Source of the DNA: Corallococcus sp. AS-1-6
GTDB lineage: Bacteria; Myxococcota; Myxococcia; Myxococcales; Myxococcaceae
Direction of reading: 5' to 3'
DNA length: 64,000 bases
Assembly (NCBI RefSeq): GCF_020037015.1
Contig: NZ_JAIQDE010000011.1
Span: forward strand, 186,001 to 250,000
Shown here: piece after piece, positions 43,901 through 55,697 of the stretch
Layout: every line of letters begins with the position of its first letter
Numbering within the stretch: position 1 is the first letter of the stretch
The notes under the pieces: model-generated
The model's database searches: none
The model's input: only the letters and a program-made list of their open reading frames with translations
Told to the model about the DNA's origin: nothing
Translations under genes and position numbers: made by a program

Positions 43901-46900
43901 CAGGACGGCAGCGCGGAGGCGGTGCAGAGCTACGCGGACCTGCTGCGGCAGCGCCCGTCGGATCCGGACGCGCTCTCGGCGCTGGAGGCGATGCTGGCCT
44001 CGGGCCCGTCGCGCGAGGCGGCGGCGCGCGCGCTGATTCCGGCGTACGAGCGCACGAAGGAGCACCGCAAGCTGGTGGCGACGCTGGACGTGCTCGCGGA
44101 GGTGGCTCGCGACGACGCCGGCCGGGTGCAGGCGCTGCGTCACGCGGCCCAGGTGCACCTGGCGCACCTGCGGCAGCCGGAGCTGGCGTTCGCGTCGCTC
44201 GCGAGGGCGATGCGCCTGGCCCCGGCGGACGGGGGCCTGCGGGCCGCCGCGCGTCAGGCCGCGGAGGACGCGGACGCGCTCGACAGCTTCGCGGAGATCC
44301 TCTCCGAGCTGACGGAGGAGGGCGACGTGGGCCCCGCGCGCGCGGCGCTGCTGCGCGAGCTGGCGGAGGTGCAGGAGAAGAAGCTCGACGACCGGCCCGG
44401 CGCGGTGAAGGCGCTGCGCGCGCTGTTGGAGCTGGAGCCGGGCAACCTCGACAGCCTGCGGGCCTTGCAGCGGTTGCACCGCGCGGGCGAGGAGTGGGCG
44501 GCGCTGGCGGAGGTGCTGGAGAAGCTGGCGGCGGCCATCCAGGAGCCCGCGGATCAGCTCGTGTGCCTGCGCGAGGCCGCGCTGCTGCACGAGGCGAAGC
44601 TCACCGACAAGGAGAGCGCGGCGTCCGCGTGGCGCGCCATCGCGGAGCGCGACCCGGCGCAGCGCGAGGCCGCCACGGCGCTGGACCGCCTCTACACGGA
44701 GCTCAACCGTCCCAAGGACCTGGCGTGGACGCTCACGCTGCGGCGCAACCAGGAGGGCCAGAGCCCGCAGGGGCGCGAGGTGTCCTTCCGCCTGGCGGAG
44801 CTGCTGCGCACGGTGCTGGACGACGCCAACGCGGCGCTGGGCCTCTACAAGCGCATCCTCACCGAGGACCCCGGCCACCCGGGCGCGAGGGCCGCGCTGG
44901 AGGCCTGGGTGAAGGCGGCCGTGCCCATGAGCGGCGCGGCGCTGGAGGTGCTGGACAAGGTGCTCGCGCAGGTGGGCGACCATGCCCGCCGCGTGGCGCT
45001 GCGCGAGACGCGGATGGAGTCCGCGCTCACGGTGGAGAAGATCATCCTCGCTGGCGAGGTCCGCCGCATCTACGAGCGCGACATGCAGCAGCCGTCGCTC
45101 GCGTTCATGGCGGCGGTGAAGGCGTTCGCCAACGACCTGGACCGCGAGGGTGTGCGTCCGGACCTGGAGCGGCTGGCCCGCGACACGGGCAGCCACGAGG
45201 TGCTGGCGGAGATCTACGAGAGCGCCGCGGTGGATCTCACCGCGGGAGACCCGGCGACGCTGGACCTGCTGCGCCGCGCGGCGGAGCTGCGTGAGAGCCT
45301 GGATCAGCCCGAGGAGGCCACGCGCCTCTGGAAGAACCTGCTCGCGGACGCGCCGCAGGACCGCCAGGCGCTGGAGGCGCTGTCCCGGCTCTACGAGAAG
45401 GGCCAGAACGCCAAGAGCCTGTCGGAGGTCTACGCGCGTCAGGCGCAGCTCTCCACCGACCCGGAGGCGCGGCTGGGCCTGCTGCTCAAGGCCGGCGAGG
45501 CCTACGCGAGCGCGGGCGAGGACGCGAAGGCCATCGAGGTGCTCCGCTCCGCGCTGGCCATCCGCAAGGTGCCCGAGGGGCTGCTGGCGCTCGACAAGCT
45601 GTACGCGAAGACGCGCCACTTCGTGGAGCAGGCGGACGTGTTGGATCAGCTCGCGGAGCTCGCGCCGGACGAGCCCGGGCGCCGCGCGTACCTGCTGCGC
45701 CGCGCGCAGTTGCTGGAGAAGGAGGTCGGCCCCACGGAGGCGCTGCCGGTGTACCGCCGGCTGCTGGAGCTGTCGCCGGGCGACGGTCAGGTGGTGGCGG
45801 GCCTGGAGCGCCTGCTCGCGCACGACGGCCCCCGCCTGGAGGCGGCGCGGCTGCTGGAGCCCGTCTACCGCGGCCTCAACGACACGCGGAAGCTGGTGGA
45901 CGTGCTGGAGGTGCTCCTGCCGGGCGTCCCGCCGGAGCAGCGCCTGGAGCGGCTGCAGGAGATCGCCGTCCTGCGCGAGGGCCTGGGCCAGACGTCGCTG
46001 GCCTTCGTCGCGCGCCTGCGCGCGTTCAACGAGCTGCCCGCGGAAGCCGGCGTGCGCGACGAGCTGGAGCGGCTCGCGGCGGACTCGGGCTCCTTCGAGG
46101 AGGTGGCGGCGGCCTACGAGGACCAACTGGAGCGCGACCCCGCGGAGCCCCTGGCGGGCGACCTGTGGCGGCGGCTGGCGGCCATCTACGACAACCGCCT
46201 GAAGCGCTACGACCTGGCGGTGCGCGCGCTGGAGCAGGTGAGCCGGCGCGACCCGATGAACAAGCCGGTGCTGGAGTCGCTCGCCCGCGTGCACCGCCGC
46301 ACGGGCGCGCACCGCGAGCTGGCGCTCGTCATGCGCCGGCAGGTGGCCGCGGAGACGAACCCGTCCTCGCAGATCAACCTGCTCTTCGAGCTGGCGCACC
46401 TGGCCGAGGAGACGCTGGCGGACAAGTCGCTGGCGGCGCAGGCGTACCGCGAGGTGCTGGAGCGCCGGCCGGAGAACGCCAACGCGCTGAAGCTCCTGGG
46501 CCGCGTGCTCGCGGACATGGAGCGCTGGGCGGAGCTCGCGCAGCACGTCGAGCGTGAAATCCAGATGGCCGACGCACGCGACGCGCAGGAAGAGGCGTCC
46601 GACCTGCGCGTGCGCCTGGGCCGGCTGAAGGTGTCGCGCCTGGATGATCCGCGCGGCGCGCTGGAGCTGTACCAGGCGGTGCTCGCGCGGCGCGCGGGAC
46701 ACCCGGGCGCGGTGGGCGCGCTGGAGGAGCTGGCGCGTTCGGAGAGCCCGCTGCGCGGCGCGGCGGCGAGCGCCCTGGAGCCCATCTTCGCCTCGGTGGG
46801 CAACCACCTGAAGCAGGTGGAGATGCTGGAGTCGCGCGCCTCCGCGGAGGCCGTGCCGCAGGAGCGGGCCGCGCTCCTGCGCCGCATCGCGGAGATCTAC

Positions 46901-49900
46901 GCCTCCGCGCTGGAGAACGCGGAGATGGCGTTCCTCTCCGCCACGCGCGCGCTGCGCGAGCTGCCGGAGGACCCGCGCTCGCTGGAGCTGTGCATCCAAC
47001 TGGTGGACAAGGCGGAGGCGCCCGAGGAGCTGTGCGCGGTGCTGACCGAGGTGGCCCCCAAGGCCAGCGACGCGGCCCGCGCGGAGCTGTACCGCGCGCT
47101 CGCCCGGATGCAGGTGGACCTGGGTGAGCCGGCGGAGGCGCTCCAGTCGTGGAAGCGCGTGCTGGAGCTCAAGCCCACGGACACCGAGGCGCTGGACGGC
47201 ACCGCGCGGCTGGTGGCCTCGCAGGGCCGTCCCTCGGAGCTGCTGGAGGTGCTGCGCCGTCAGCTCGCGCTGTCGGAGGAGCCGGCGCGGCGCGCGGCGG
47301 TGCTCCACCAGATTGGCGCGTTGCAGGAGGAGCAGCTCAAGGATCCGCTGGGCGCGCTGGCCACGTTCCGCCGGCTCCTGGAGCTGCAGCCGGACGACGC
47401 GGTCGCGCTCGCGCGCATGGACAGCCTCTGCCAGAAGCAGGAGCGCTGGCCGGAGCTCGCGGACGTCCTCGCGCGGCGCATCGCGCTGATGCCGCCGGAG
47501 GAGGGCCTGGAGCTGAAGTTCCGCCTGGCGACGGTGCGCGAGTCCAAGCTGCTCGACAAGTCGGGCGCGCTGTCGCTGTACGGCGAGGTGCTGTCCATGC
47601 AGCCCAACCACCCGGGCGCGGTGGGCCGCATGGAAGCCATCGTGGCGCGCGAGCCGCAGAACCTGCTGGCGGTGGAGACGCTGCTGCGCGCCTTCCGCGC
47701 GAGCGGTGACGTCATGCGGCTGGCGCAGTTGATTGAAACGCGCGTGGGCGTGTCGCCGGACGCCATCGAGCGCAAGCAGTTGCTCGGGGAGCTGGCCACG
47801 CTGCGCGAGACGCAGGGCGAGGGCGAGCTGGCCTTCCTCGCGCTCTACCGCGGCTTCAAGGAAGACCCGAACGACAGCGAGGTCCGCAGCCGCCTGGAGA
47901 ACGCCACCGACGTCGCGGGCAGCTACGACGAGCTGGTGGTGCTCTACGAGGAGGCCCTGCCGCGCATCGCCGAGGCCGCCGACGCGGCCCAGGTGTGCCT
48001 CAAGCTGGGCCAGTTGCTGGAGACGCGCCTGCGCGACCCGGACCGCGCGGTGTCCTACTTCGAGCGCGCGCGCACGCTGCACGCGTCGGTGCAGCAGAGC
48101 TCGCTCGTCGCGTTGGACCGGCTCTACCTGCACCTGGAGGCGTGGCCGGAGCTGGCCGGCGTGCTGGAGGCGCTGGCCACCGGCGCGACCCAACCCGCGG
48201 ACAAGATCGGCTTCCTCTTCCGCCTGGGGCAGCTCTACCAGGAGCGGATGGACAGCCCGGACCGCGCCGCGGGGGCCTACGAGGCCATCCTCGCGCTGGA
48301 TCCGTCGCACCTCGCCTCCGCGCGGCTCCTGGAGGGCATCTACGAGGGCGCGGGCGCGTCCGAGAAGCTCTACGCCATCCTGAAGCTCCAGGCGGACAAG
48401 GTCACTGGCAGCGAGCGGGACCGCGTCCTGGGCAAGATGGCGCAGGTGTCGGCCGAGGGGCTGTCGGACCTGGGCCGCTCCATCGACCTGTACCGCGAGC
48501 TGCTGGCGAAGAACCCGCGCAACGAGCAGGTCTTCAGCGCGCTGGAGTCGCTGTACGAGCGCGCGGGCCGTCCGCAGGACCTGCGCGAGATGCTCGAGGG
48601 CCGCCTGGCCATCACGCTGGATCCGCGTGAGGTGGTGCGCCTCAACGAGCGGCTGGGCCGCGTGGTGTACCGCCTGCTCAAGCAGCCGGAAGCGGCGGTG
48701 CCGTACTTCAAGGCGGCGCTGGACCGCGACGCCCGCCACCGCGGCGTGCTGGACACGCTGCGCGAGCTGTACGACGAGACGGGCCAGCGCGAGGAGCTGG
48801 TGGGTGTGCTGCGCCGCCTCATCCCGCTGCAGGACAGCAGCGACGGCGTGAAGGCGCTCCGCCTGCGCATGGCGGAGGTGCTCGCGGGCATGGGCCGGCG
48901 CGAGGAGTCGCTGGACGCGGCCCGCCGCGCGCTGGAGGTGGAGCCGCACGCCGTCTCCGACCTGGAGCGCGTGTACGCGCTGTCCGTGTCGCTGCGCGCG
49001 TGGAACGACGCCGTGCGCGCCCTGGAGCTCAAGGTGCAGGTGCACCTGGCGTCCGAGGAGCGCGACCCGGCCATCGCCGCGTACTTCACGGTCGCGGACC
49101 TGTGGGAAGGGCAGGGCGGCAAGCCGGAGCTGTCCGCCGGCGCGCTGGAGAAGGTGCTGGAGCTCGACCCCGCCAACCGCACCGCCTACGAGCGCGTGTG
49201 CACGCTGTACCGCGCGAACAACGACTGGCGCGCCTACGCCACGGTGATGGACCGCTACATGCCCCACCTCGTCACGGACGAGGAGAAGATGGCGGCGCTG
49301 CGGGAGATCGCCCGGGTGCAGGAGGAGCGCCTGGGCCAGAAGGACGTGGCCTTCCTGGCGCTCTGCCGCGCGCTGCAACTGGACGCGGCCGAGGACGCGC
49401 TGCGCGAAGAGGTGGAGCGCCTCGCGGACGAGACGGGCAGCCACGAGGAGCTGGCGGCGGTCTACGAGGAGGTCGCGGACGAGCTGCCGCGCGGCCCGCT
49501 CGCGGAGCGCATCTACGCCACGCTCGCGCGCATCCACGACTCGCGGCTGGATGATCCGCAGGCGGCCGAGGCCGCGTTCCGGAAGATCCTCGAGTTCGAC
49601 CCCACCAACGCCACCGCGCTGGACGGGCTGGCGGCGGTGTTCCAGCGGCGCGGCCGCGACCGCGAGTACGTCGTCGCGCTGGAGCAGAAGCTGGAGGCGG
49701 CGGGCTCCATCGAGGCGCGCAAGGGCATCCTCAAGGAGATCGCCCGCGTCTGGGACGAGACGCTGGACGACCCCACGGAGGCCGCCAGCGCCCTCTTGCG
49801 CGCGCTGGAGCTGGAGCCGGACCTGGAGACGCTCGGCGTCCTCACGAACCTCTACCGGCGCGGGAACGCGTTCCGCGACGTGGCCACCACGCTGCTGCGG

Positions 49901-52900
49901 GCCCGCGACCTGGCGGCGTCCAACGAGGAGCGCGCGCGCATCCAGGTGGAGGTGGCGACCGTCTACGAGCGCGACCTCAAGGACGACGAGTCCGCGGTCT
50001 CCGCGTTCCGCATGGCGCTGGAGTTCGACCCCTACAACCGCGAGGCGCTGGAGTCGCTGGAGCGGCTGCACACGCGGTTGGACCAGCCGGCGGACCTGCT
50101 CGCCATCTACGAGCGGATGCTGGAGCTGTCGCAGGACTACCGCGAGAAGGTCCGCGTCCTCTTCCGCAGCGCGACCATCTGGGAGGACACGTACCAGAAC
50201 CCGGCCAACGCCGACGCGTGCGTGGAGGGCGTGCTCTCCATCGACCCGCAGAACGTGCCGGCCATCAAGTCCCTCATCCGCCTGCGCCGCGCGCAGTCCC
50301 GCTGGGAGGACCTCATCCTCGCGTACGAGCGGCAGCTCGCGCTCGCCACCAGCCCGCAGGAGCAGGCGGAGCTGTACGTGGAGATCGGCAACGTCCAGTA
50401 CCAGAACCTCAAGGCCGTGGACCGCGCGGTGAACAGCTACCACGCGGCGCTCGCCACCGACCCCGAGTCCCGTCCCGCGCTGCACGCCCTGGGCAACCTC
50501 TACGAGCGCAGCGGCAACTGGCCCTTCGCGCTGGAGATGCTCCAGAAGGAAGCGCAGGTCGTGGGCAGCGACCCCAAGGCCGTGGAGCTGTGGCACCGCC
50601 TGGGGAAGATCAACGAGGACATGCTCGCGGACATGGCGAGCGCGCGGAACGCGTACCAGCAGGCGCTCGCCATCGACCCGGGCCACCTGCCCACCATCCG
50701 CGCCCTCAAGGGCATCCAGGAGCAGGAGCAGGACTGGAGCGGCTACGAGCAGACGCTGCTGCAGGAGGCGCAGCAGACGGATGATCCGGCAGCCAAGGGC
50801 AAGGCCCTGCTGGACGTCGCGCGCTACCACGCGGAGACGCGCGACGACCGCGACACGGCCACGCCCTACTGGGAGGAGACGCTCAAGCACATCCCGGACA
50901 GCCTGGAGGCGGCGCGCCCGCTGGCGGACGTCTACATCGCGCGCGAGGACTGGGCGTCCGCGGAGCGGATGCTGGACATCGTCACGCGCAAGATGGCGGA
51001 GAAGGCCATGGCGGAGAAGGACCCCGCCATCGCGCAGGACCTCTGCCGCCAGCTCTACCGGCTGGGCTACGTGACGGAGAAGCTGGGCCGCCGCGACAAG
51101 GCCCTGTCCTCGTACGAGAAGGCCTACGGCCTGGACGCCACGTACCTGCCCGCGCTCGAGGGCTACGGCAACCTGCTGGTGCAGGCGAAGCGGTACGAGG
51201 ACGCGCTCAAGGTCTTCCAGACCATCCTCATCCACCACCGCGAGGAGCTGACGGACCTGGAGGTCGTGGAGGTCTACTGGCAGCTTGGTGACGTGCACGC
51301 CGCGCTCGGCCAGACGGACCGCGCGCAGAACCACTTCGAGAAGGCGCTCGCCATCGACCCGCAGCACGAGCAGACGCTGCGCGCGCTGGTGACGCTGATG
51401 GACAAGGCGGGCAACTTCGACAAGTCCGCGGAGCTGCGCCAGGAACTCGTCAACAGCCTGGAGGGCGAGGCCAAGGTCAAGGTCTACCTGGAGCTGGGGC
51501 GCATCGCGCGCGACGAGCTGCACGACCCGTACATGGCCATCGACGCGTTCACCGGCGCCCTCAAGACGCAGCCGGACGCGCCGGAGGTGATGGACGCGCT
51601 CTACCGGCTGCTGCGCGAGACGCGTCAGGGCCAGAAGGCCGCGGACGTGCTGGGCCGCATGCTGGCGCTGCCCGCGCTCGCCCTGGAGCCGCACAAGGCC
51701 AAGCGCGTGTGGTTCGCGCTCGGCGAGATCCGCCGGGACGAGCTGAAGGACGTGGAGGGCGCCGCGCAGGCCTTCAACGCCGCGCTCGACCTGGACCACC
51801 GCTTCGTGGAGGCCTTCAGCGCGCTGGAGGCGATGCTCGGCGGCGCGCGCCAGTGGAAGACGCTGGAGGAGAACTACACGCGCATGCTCGCGCGGCTGCC
51901 CAAGACGCCGGACACGCACCCCGCGCGCATGACGCTGTGGCGCGCGCTGGGCGACCTGTACCTCCAGGTGCTCAAGCACCCGGAAGGCGCGGTGGCCGCC
52001 TACGGCGTCGCGGCGAAGGGCCTGCCGGACGACGCGCCCATCCAGGAGACGTTCGCGGAGGTCGCGGGCCAGATGCCGGGCCGCGAGGAAGAGGCCATCG
52101 TGGCGCTGCGCCGCGCGCTGCCGAACACGCAGAACCCGCGCAAGGTGGTGGGCCATCTGGTGCGGCTGTCCGCGGTGCGCAAGGACTACGACACCGCGTG
52201 GCTCGCCGCGCAGGCGGTGTCCGGCCTCCTGGGCGAGGCGGGCGAGGACGAGCAGGAGATCCTCACCAAGCTGGGGCCCTACGCGAAGAAGAAGGAGCTG
52301 GCGCAGCGTCCGCTGACGGACCGGCTGTGGCAGACCGCGCTCTTCCACCCGAAGGTGCGTGGGCCGCTGTCGGAGCTGCTGGGCCTGCTCTTCGAGAAGG
52401 CGGGGCACCTGTACGCGGTGCCCTTCCCGCAGTACCAGTTGGTGCCCAAGCGCCACCGCATCGACGTGGCGACGGCGCAGGAGTACCACGTCAACCACTA
52501 CCGCTACGTCGCGCGGCTCTTCGGCATGGAGGCGGTGGAGCTGTACTCGCCCTTCCTCGTGGCCACGCGCGAGCGGCTGGCGAAGCGCTCCAACGAACCG
52601 GCCCCCGAGCCGCTCGTGAACGTGGATCTGCTTCAGACGCATCCCGCGTGTGTGCGTGTGGGCGGCAAGTACTTCGCGGAGCAGGGGCAGAAGGAGGTGT
52701 ACTACCTCCTGGGCCGCACCCTGGCGCTGGCGCGTCCGGAGCTGGCGTTCAGCCAGCGCGTCGCGCCCGAGCGGCTGGAGGCCGTGGTGCAGGCCGCGCT
52801 CAGCCTGGTGGTGGGCAACGTGCGCTACACGGTGGATCCGCGGCTGGTGGACGTGGAGCGGCAGTTGCTCCAGAAGAGCCTGAGCGAGCCGGACCGGGCC

Positions 52901-53179
52901 GCCCTGGCGAAGGTGGCGAGGGCCTACCTGCCCACGGCGACGCCGCAGGACGTGCGCACGTGGCTGGAGGGCGCGGAGCTCACCGCGTCGCGCGCGGGCC
53001 TCTTCGCCGCGGGCGAGCTGGAGCCCGTGCGCCGCATGGTGCAGGGCGAGACGGGGTCCGCCTTCCGCGTCGCCCCGCGCACCAAGCTGCGGGAGTTGCT
53101 GGTGTTCGCCACCTCCGAGGACCTGCACGAGCTGCGTGTGGCCGTTGGCACACACGTCGAGGTCCAGGTTCGAAAGTAA
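40904..53179 (+). CDS. gltI: Giant cytoplasmic TPR gliding protein GltI (AgmK)
   Basis: A 4,091-residue protein without signal peptide or membrane helix. About residues 15-3,790 are tandem TPR-type helix pairs of varied length (frequent A-L-x-L-x-P, L-x-x-L-Y, R-x-x-D-x-x-x-A elements, for example [40 protein letters not shown]). The last ~300 residues (from about 3,790; [40 protein letters not shown]) form a distinct non-TPR domain. In M. xanthus GltI (AgmK) is a cytoplasmic part of the gliding complex linked to MglA and AglZ. ATG 40904 fits the frame; the ribosome site is weak. The reading frame contains no TTA, CTA or TCA codon, which leaves a complete antisense open frame. Confidence 0.95.
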   Translation: MEQPSTPARPTLRVTDDRSFVETEAALEKTGRVEELIRLYEGRSRDVPTEEAARLLCRAAELAHERQRNAPRAEDLLKRALLVAKDPMPALRGLKRLHEIRQDSSSLVDVLERLGAATQGEESAGHYLKAADLYEQKLFRRDRAVLCLQRAARVKPDRATFRRVRQLLLSEERFQPAFEALQRERAALGDAGMAEEYAALAERLVDDPTEHTLAQQVLGVARELDPQNARADKAARAMQRFEQVWRDKVRMLRGMSLEERDRKSAARLSLLVAKLFAWYDPGSAAKVKEALDRCFLLWPGMPEALTLIERMAGRAGDYGPAITQLEAMAGEARDRTAQVDLWLRVGTLKLGRMNDAPGALAAFEKAVAADASRADAASLAAELMLGQERYADAVATLERYLGTVKDRAQQASLRLRLADLCMQQLQDADAARAHLEAALKLEPTNALAAFQLSRLLAEDEKLDEVLPLLELAMLAPRPRAERVAFCEALALMFEEQENARGAFEVLARALELEPGRPLLLDTVVEHAEKANAQPALAHALLRAAQGATPPAVAVALWRHLAQLLQGPLADPVRAEAAWREVLARAPGDTAASEAVKSLQAAAALADDPKTRLETDIARREAAGASPVELEPLVRQWVQLAPEDSQAVQRLQALCVALSKFEEAATLAGKLATLSETQLERNEWTARQAKLYAERLNRQEDAADLFLALLAENVSTGVVVGGLERLAAGGVRTAALTEALANHYGRTGDHQRQVAALQQQLDSTTDAPTRKRLLTVLASIHEKQLADSRAAFDTRLRMVREEPKDESGRAETARLARDLSAHAELGRVLRTLATESEDPLLAVQLLSEASVLAEEGGMAAEAITALEAALSRSPESPQVLQRLVRLYGRAGRSADAETLLRKRIHATRGPERLDLLLRLVDLNVELGRPQQAAEALQSAITHGGEEGRHLPRLAELYEKAGMQRELGDTLARMIGLAETAGDADHVSRLKLRRAQLLQGSQDGSAEAVQSYADLLRQRPSDPDALSALEAMLASGPSREAAARALIPAYERTKEHRKLVATLDVLAEVARDDAGRVQALRHAAQVHLAHLRQPELAFASLARAMRLAPADGGLRAAARQAAEDADALDSFAEILSELTEEGDVGPARAALLRELAEVQEKKLDDRPGAVKALRALLELEPGNLDSLRALQRLHRAGEEWAALAEVLEKLAAAIQEPADQLVCLREAALLHEAKLTDKESAASAWRAIAERDPAQREAATALDRLYTELNRPKDLAWTLTLRRNQEGQSPQGREVSFRLAELLRTVLDDANAALGLYKRILTEDPGHPGARAALEAWVKAAVPMSGAALEVLDKVLAQVGDHARRVALRETRMESALTVEKIILAGEVRRIYERDMQQPSLAFMAAVKAFANDLDREGVRPDLERLARDTGSHEVLAEIYESAAVDLTAGDPATLDLLRRAAELRESLDQPEEATRLWKNLLADAPQDRQALEALSRLYEKGQNAKSLSEVYARQAQLSTDPEARLGLLLKAGEAYASAGEDAKAIEVLRSALAIRKVPEGLLALDKLYAKTRHFVEQADVLDQLAELAPDEPGRRAYLLRRAQLLEKEVGPTEALPVYRRLLELSPGDGQVVAGLERLLAHDGPRLEAARLLEPVYRGLNDTRKLVDVLEVLLPGVPPEQRLERLQEIAVLREGLGQTSLAFVARLRAFNELPAEAGVRDELERLAADSGSFEEVAAAYEDQLERDPAEPLAGDLWRRLAAIYDNRLKRYDLAVRALEQVSRRDPMNKPVLESLARVHRRTGAHRELALVMRRQVAAETNPSSQINLLFELAHLAEETLADKSLAAQAYREVLERRPENANALKLLGRVLADMERWAELAQHVEREIQMADARDAQEEASDLRVRLGRLKVSRLDDPRGALELYQAVLARRAGHPGAVGALEELARSESPLRGAAASALEPIFASVGNHLKQVEMLESRASAEAVPQERAALLRRIAEIYASALENAEMAFLSATRALRELPEDPRSLELCIQLVDKAEAPEELCAVLTEVAPKASDAARAELYRALARMQVDLGEPAEALQSWKRVLELKPTDTEALDGTARLVASQGRPSELLEVLRRQLALSEEPARRAAVLHQIGALQEEQLKDPLGALATFRRLLELQPDDAVALARMDSLCQKQERWPELADVLARRIALMPPEEGLELKFRLATVRESKLLDKSGALSLYGEVLSMQPNHPGAVGRMEAIVAREPQNLLAVETLLRAFRASGDVMRLAQLIETRVGVSPDAIERKQLLGELATLRETQGEGELAFLALYRGFKEDPNDSEVRSRLENATDVAGSYDELVVLYEEALPRIAEAADAAQVCLKLGQLLETRLRDPDRAVSYFERARTLHASVQQSSLVALDRLYLHLEAWPELAGVLEALATGATQPADKIGFLFRLGQLYQERMDSPDRAAGAYEAILALDPSHLASARLLEGIYEGAGASEKLYAILKLQADKVTGSERDRVLGKMAQVSAEGLSDLGRSIDLYRELLAKNPRNEQVFSALESLYERAGRPQDLREMLEGRLAITLDPREVVRLNERLGRVVYRLLKQPEAAVPYFKAALDRDARHRGVLDTLRELYDETGQREELVGVLRRLIPLQDSSDGVKALRLRMAEVLAGMGRREESLDAARRALEVEPHAVSDLERVYALSVSLRAWNDAVRALELKVQVHLASEERDPAIAAYFTVADLWEGQGGKPELSAGALEKVLELDPANRTAYERVCTLYRANNDWRAYATVMDRYMPHLVTDEEKMAALREIARVQEERLGQKDVAFLALCRALQLDAAEDALREEVERLADETGSHEELAAVYEEVADELPRGPLAERIYATLARIHDSRLDDPQAAEAAFRKILEFDPTNATALDGLAAVFQRRGRDREYVVALEQKLEAAGSIEARKGILKEIARVWDETLDDPTEAASALLRALELEPDLETLGVLTNLYRRGNAFRDVATTLLRARDLAASNEERARIQVEVATVYERDLKDDESAVSAFRMALEFDPYNREALESLERLHTRLDQPADLLAIYERMLELSQDYREKVRVLFRSATIWEDTYQNPANADACVEGVLSIDPQNVPAIKSLIRLRRAQSRWEDLILAYERQLALATSPQEQAELYVEIGNVQYQNLKAVDRAVNSYHAALATDPESRPALHALGNLYERSGNWPFALEMLQKEAQVVGSDPKAVELWHRLGKINEDMLADMASARNAYQQALAIDPGHLPTIRALKGIQEQEQDWSGYEQTLLQEAQQTDDPAAKGKALLDVARYHAETRDDRDTATPYWEETLKHIPDSLEAARPLADVYIAREDWASAERMLDIVTRKMAEKAMAEKDPAIAQDLCRQLYRLGYVTEKLGRRDKALSSYEKAYGLDATYLPALEGYGNLLVQAKRYEDALKVFQTILIHHREELTDLEVVEVYWQLGDVHAALGQTDRAQNHFEKALAIDPQHEQTLRALVTLMDKAGNFDKSAELRQELVNSLEGEAKVKVYLELGRIARDELHDPYMAIDAFTGALKTQPDAPEVMDALYRLLRETRQGQKAADVLGRMLALPALALEPHKAKRVWFALGEIRRDELKDVEGAAQAFNAALDLDHRFVEAFSALEAMLGGARQWKTLEENYTRMLARLPKTPDTHPARMTLWRALGDLYLQVLKHPEGAVAAYGVAAKGLPDDAPIQETFAEVAGQMPGREEEAIVALRRALPNTQNPRKVVGHLVRLSAVRKDYDTAWLAAQAVSGLLGEAGEDEQEILTKLGPYAKKKELAQRPLTDRLWQTALFHPKVRGPLSELLGLLFEKAGHLYAVPFPQYQLVPKRHRIDVATAQEYHVNHYRYVARLFGMEAVELYSPFLVATRERLAKRSNEPAPEPLVNVDLLQTHPACVRVGGKYFAEQGQKEVYYLLGRTLALARPELAFSQRVAPERLEAVVQAALSLVVGNVRYTVDPRLVDVERQLLQKSLSEPDRAALAKVARAYLPTATPQDVRTWLEGAELTASRAGLFAAGELEPVRRMVQGETGSAFRVAPRTKLRELLVFATSEDLHELRVAVGTHVEVQVRK

Positions 53180-53315
53180 GGCCCTCAGACCGCGACGAGG
53201 GTTCACGCGTTGAAAGCAGGCGGGCGTTCAAGGCGGGTGTCCTTGATCTCCGCCTGTGGCCACTTCTACGATTCCGACGGGATTTCGCCCGTCATTTCTG
53301 AGGCTTACGGGAACG

Positions 53316-55460
53316 ATGCGTTTCGTCTGCGACAGCTGCCGCGCGCAGTACATGATCAGCGACGACAAGGTTGGCCCGAAGGGGGTCAAGCTGCGTTGCA
53401 AGAAGTGCGGTCACACCATTCTGGTGAGGCCCGCCGGTGCATCGGCGGCGAAGGAGGGCGGGGCGGAGGCCTCCGCGTCCACCGAGACCAAGAGCAGCGC
53501 GGATGCGAACGCGCCACGCATCGTGGAGTCGTCCGGCACGGGGCTGCCCGCCACGCTGGGCACGCCGCCGGAGGGGGGCCTCTTCACGGACGTGGAAGAG
53601 GATGAGATTGGCGCTGTCTTCGACCAGGTCCTGAGCACGGGCTCGCAGAAGCTCAAGGCCGCGGAGGCGGAAGCGGAGGCCAAGGCCGCGAAGGCGGAGG
53701 CCGTGCGCAAGCTCGCCGAGGCCGAAGCCGCCGAGCCGACCGCGGAGGAGAAGGCCGCCACCGCGTCGCACGAGTGGTACGTCGCCATCGACGAGAAGCA
53801 AGTGGGCCCCTGGACGGTGGAGAAGGTGAAGGACGCCTGGGACCGTGGCGAGGTGGGCCCGGACAACCTCTGCTGGCGTTCGGGCTTCAGCGACTGGATT
53901 CCCCTGTCGGAGACGGCGGAGCTGGCGTCGGTGCTGGCGCCGCGCCCGGCCAAGCCGGTCATCGTCGCGCCCGCGCCGGTGTCCACGTCGTCGCCCACGC
54001 TTCCCGCCGGTCCGGTGGAGTCCGCCTTCAGCGCGGGCGCCTCCCGTCCGGGCGCGGGTGGCAACTCGGCCGCCGCCGAGGAGCCGGTGGGCTGGAAGCC
54101 TTCGGCCGCGAGCGTGCTGGCCTCGCTGGTGAAGGAGGAGAACGACGCCCTCAGCAAGCCGCCGCCGCGTCCGGCGCCGTCGCTGGAGCGCGAGCCGTTG
54201 TCACAGTCGCGCCTCCTGGATGTGCCCGTGCCGCCGCCGGAGCCGGGGTCCTCTCCGGCGATGCCCGGGGCCATGATGGCCGCCGCGCCGGGCATGGCCG
54301 CGCCCGCGCCCTACGCGCCGCCGCAGCCGCAGGGCTACGCGCCGCAGCCGCCGGTGCAGCAGCAGTACGCGCCGCAGCAGCCCGTGGCCTATGCGCCGCA
54401 GCAGCCCCAGATGCCGTACGGGCAGCAGCCGCAGGGCTATCCGCCTCCGGGGTACCCGGCGGCCTATCCGCCTCCCGCGGCGGCACCGGCGGGCGGCAAG
54501 GGCCGCATCGGGATGATGGTCGCGCTGACGGCGGGCGTGCTGGTGATGGCGGGCGCTGCGGTCGTCTTCGTCGCGCGCGGCAATTCGTCCGACCGCCCCG
54601 CGGAGCAGCCGGTCCAGGTCGCGGCCGCGCCGACCCCCAAGGCGGAGATGCCGCCCATGCCACCGCCTCCAGCGGCGGTGCAGACGCCTCCTCCGGCGGC
54701 GGTACAGCCCGCGGCGACGCCGACCGCGCCCGCCGCGACGCCCACGGAAGGCACGGCGACCGCTGCCGCGGGGACGCCCGCCGCGGGTGGCACGCCTCCC
54801 GCCGCGGGGGCAACGCCGCCCGCCGCCGCGCCCGCCGTGGCCACGGCTCCGGCCGCCACGCCGACGCCTCCTCCGGCGGCGGTGCAGCCTGCCTCCACGA
54901 CGCCCAACATGGGCACGGCGGTGGCGCGCGTGGATTCGCGCACCCATCGCAAGTCGGGCTCCAGCGGGAGCCGGGGCTCCTCGCGGGAGGACGACGAGGG
55001 CGATGCCATCACCGTGTCGAAGCCTTCCTCTTCATCGTCGTCTTCGTCGACGAGCTCCGGTGGCGGGGATGACGACTTCGACGAGCTGTTCGGCACGAAG
55101 AAGGCAGCGCCGGCGAAGCCCGCCAGCAAGCCGACGGCGACGGCGTACATCCCACCCGAGCCGGGAGGCGGCACGCTGGATCGCCTGCAGCAGTCGGACA
55201 TCATGCAGGTGGTGTTGAGCAACAAGCCGGCCATCGTGAAGTGCGTGAACGAGCAGAAGCAGAAGGACCCGTCGCTCAGCGGCAAGCTGGTGATGCGCTG
55301 GACGGTCCAGACGAGCGGCAAGACGAGCAACGTGTCGTGCCGCACGGATGAGTTCCGCTCGAGCTACATGGCCACGTGCATCACGGGCCTCATCAAGAGC
55401 TGGTCCTTCCCGAAGCACCAGAAGCAGGGCGAGCCCATCGACTTCCCGTTCACGTTCTGA
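53316..55460 (+). CDS. gltJ: Gliding motility zinc-ribbon/GYF/TonB-like protein GltJ (AgmX)
   Basis: A 714-residue inner-membrane protein. It starts with a zinc ribbon (C5-x2-C8 and C28-x2-C31; RFVCDSCRAQY, LRCKKCGHTI), then an acidic Ala/Glu-rich coiled stretch, a GYF-like domain at about 152-200 (EWYVAIDEKQVGPWTVEKVK, SGFSDWIPLSETAEL), a long Pro/Gln-rich linker, one membrane helix near 398-420 (VALTAGVLVMAGAAVVFVA), and a periplasmic Ala/Pro linker to a TonB-like C-terminal domain (about 625-714). In M. xanthus the zinc-ribbon and GYF domains bind MglA and AglZ to control focal-adhesion assembly. ATG 53316 was chosen because the zinc ribbon begins there. It is the last gene of the gliding cluster and is followed by a strong terminator. 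Confidence 0.95.
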   Translation: MRFVCDSCRAQYMISDDKVGPKGVKLRCKKCGHTILVRPAGASAAKEGGAEASASTETKSSADANAPRIVESSGTGLPATLGTPPEGGLFTDVEEDEIGAVFDQVLSTGSQKLKAAEAEAEAKAAKAEAVRKLAEAEAAEPTAEEKAATASHEWYVAIDEKQVGPWTVEKVKDAWDRGEVGPDNLCWRSGFSDWIPLSETAELASVLAPRPAKPVIVAPAPVSTSSPTLPAGPVESAFSAGASRPGAGGNSAAAEEPVGWKPSAASVLASLVKEENDALSKPPPRPAPSLEREPLSQSRLLDVPVPPPEPGSSPAMPGAMMAAAPGMAAPAPYAPPQPQGYAPQPPVQQQYAPQQPVAYAPQQPQMPYGQQPQGYPPPGYPAAYPPPAAAPAGGKGRIGMMVALTAGVLVMAGAAVVFVARGNSSDRPAEQPVQVAAAPTPKAEMPPMPPPPAAVQTPPPAAVQPAATPTAPAATPTEGTATAAAGTPAAGGTPPAAGATPPAAAPAVATAPAATPTPPPAAVQPASTTPNMGTAVARVDSRTHRKSGSSGSRGSSREDDEGDAITVSKPSSSSSSSSTSSGGGDDDFDELFGTKKAAPAKPASKPTATAYIPPEPGGGTLDRLQQSDIMQVVLSNKPAIVKCVNEQKQKDPSLSGKLVMRWTVQTSGKTSNVSCRTDEFRSSYMATCITGLIKSWSFPKHQKQGEPIDFPFTF

Positions 55461-55468
55461 AGTCCAGC

Positions 55469-55504
55469 AGCGACATCGCCGTCACGTATGACGGCGATGT
55501 CGCT
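55469..55504 (+). terminator. Terminator of the gliding cluster
   Basis: A perfect 16-bp inverted repeat with a CGTA loop, 9 bp past the gltJ stop. There is no long T-run, but the perfect stem and location make it the likely end of gltJ transcription. Confidence 0.75.
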
Positions 55505-55574
55505 GTGACGTGCATCAGGATTGTGCGCTTTCGTGAACAGTGAATTTCCTTGGGGAGGAGCCGTGGGAAGGTCG

Positions 55575-55590
55575 GTCAACACTCGTTGAC
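55575..55590. promoter_or_regulatory. Inverted repeat overlapping a -35 box
   Basis: GTCAAC, ACTC, GTTGAC: a perfect 6-4-6 inverted repeat that overlaps the -35 element at 55586. It has the shape of a repressor operator. The cognate protein is unknown. Confidence 0.4.
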
Positions 55591-55615
55591 ACGTCTGGAG
55601 CGAGAGGACTAAAGC
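55586..55615 (+). promoter_or_regulatory. Predicted promoter of the Cys-rich lipoprotein gene
   Basis: TTGACA (55586-55591), an 18-bp spacer and TAAAGC (55610-55615). The -35 is a perfect consensus; the -10 is weak. It lies about 80 bp before the start. Confidence 0.45.
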
Positions 55616-55697
55616 CCGCTCGACTTCAAACCCCGGTGTCTGGAGTCAGGTGGCCGGAGACGCCGGGCGACGTACCCCATCCAGGAGGATGTTCCGA

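Noticed and set aside
40877-53206. An uninterrupted antisense frame of over 4,100 codons opposite gltI
   Set aside because: It is in codon register with gltI and is open only because the sense gene has no TTA, CTA or TCA codon. Its composition (Leu, Arg, Val, Gln and His rich, no domain pattern) is that of a complementary shadow.
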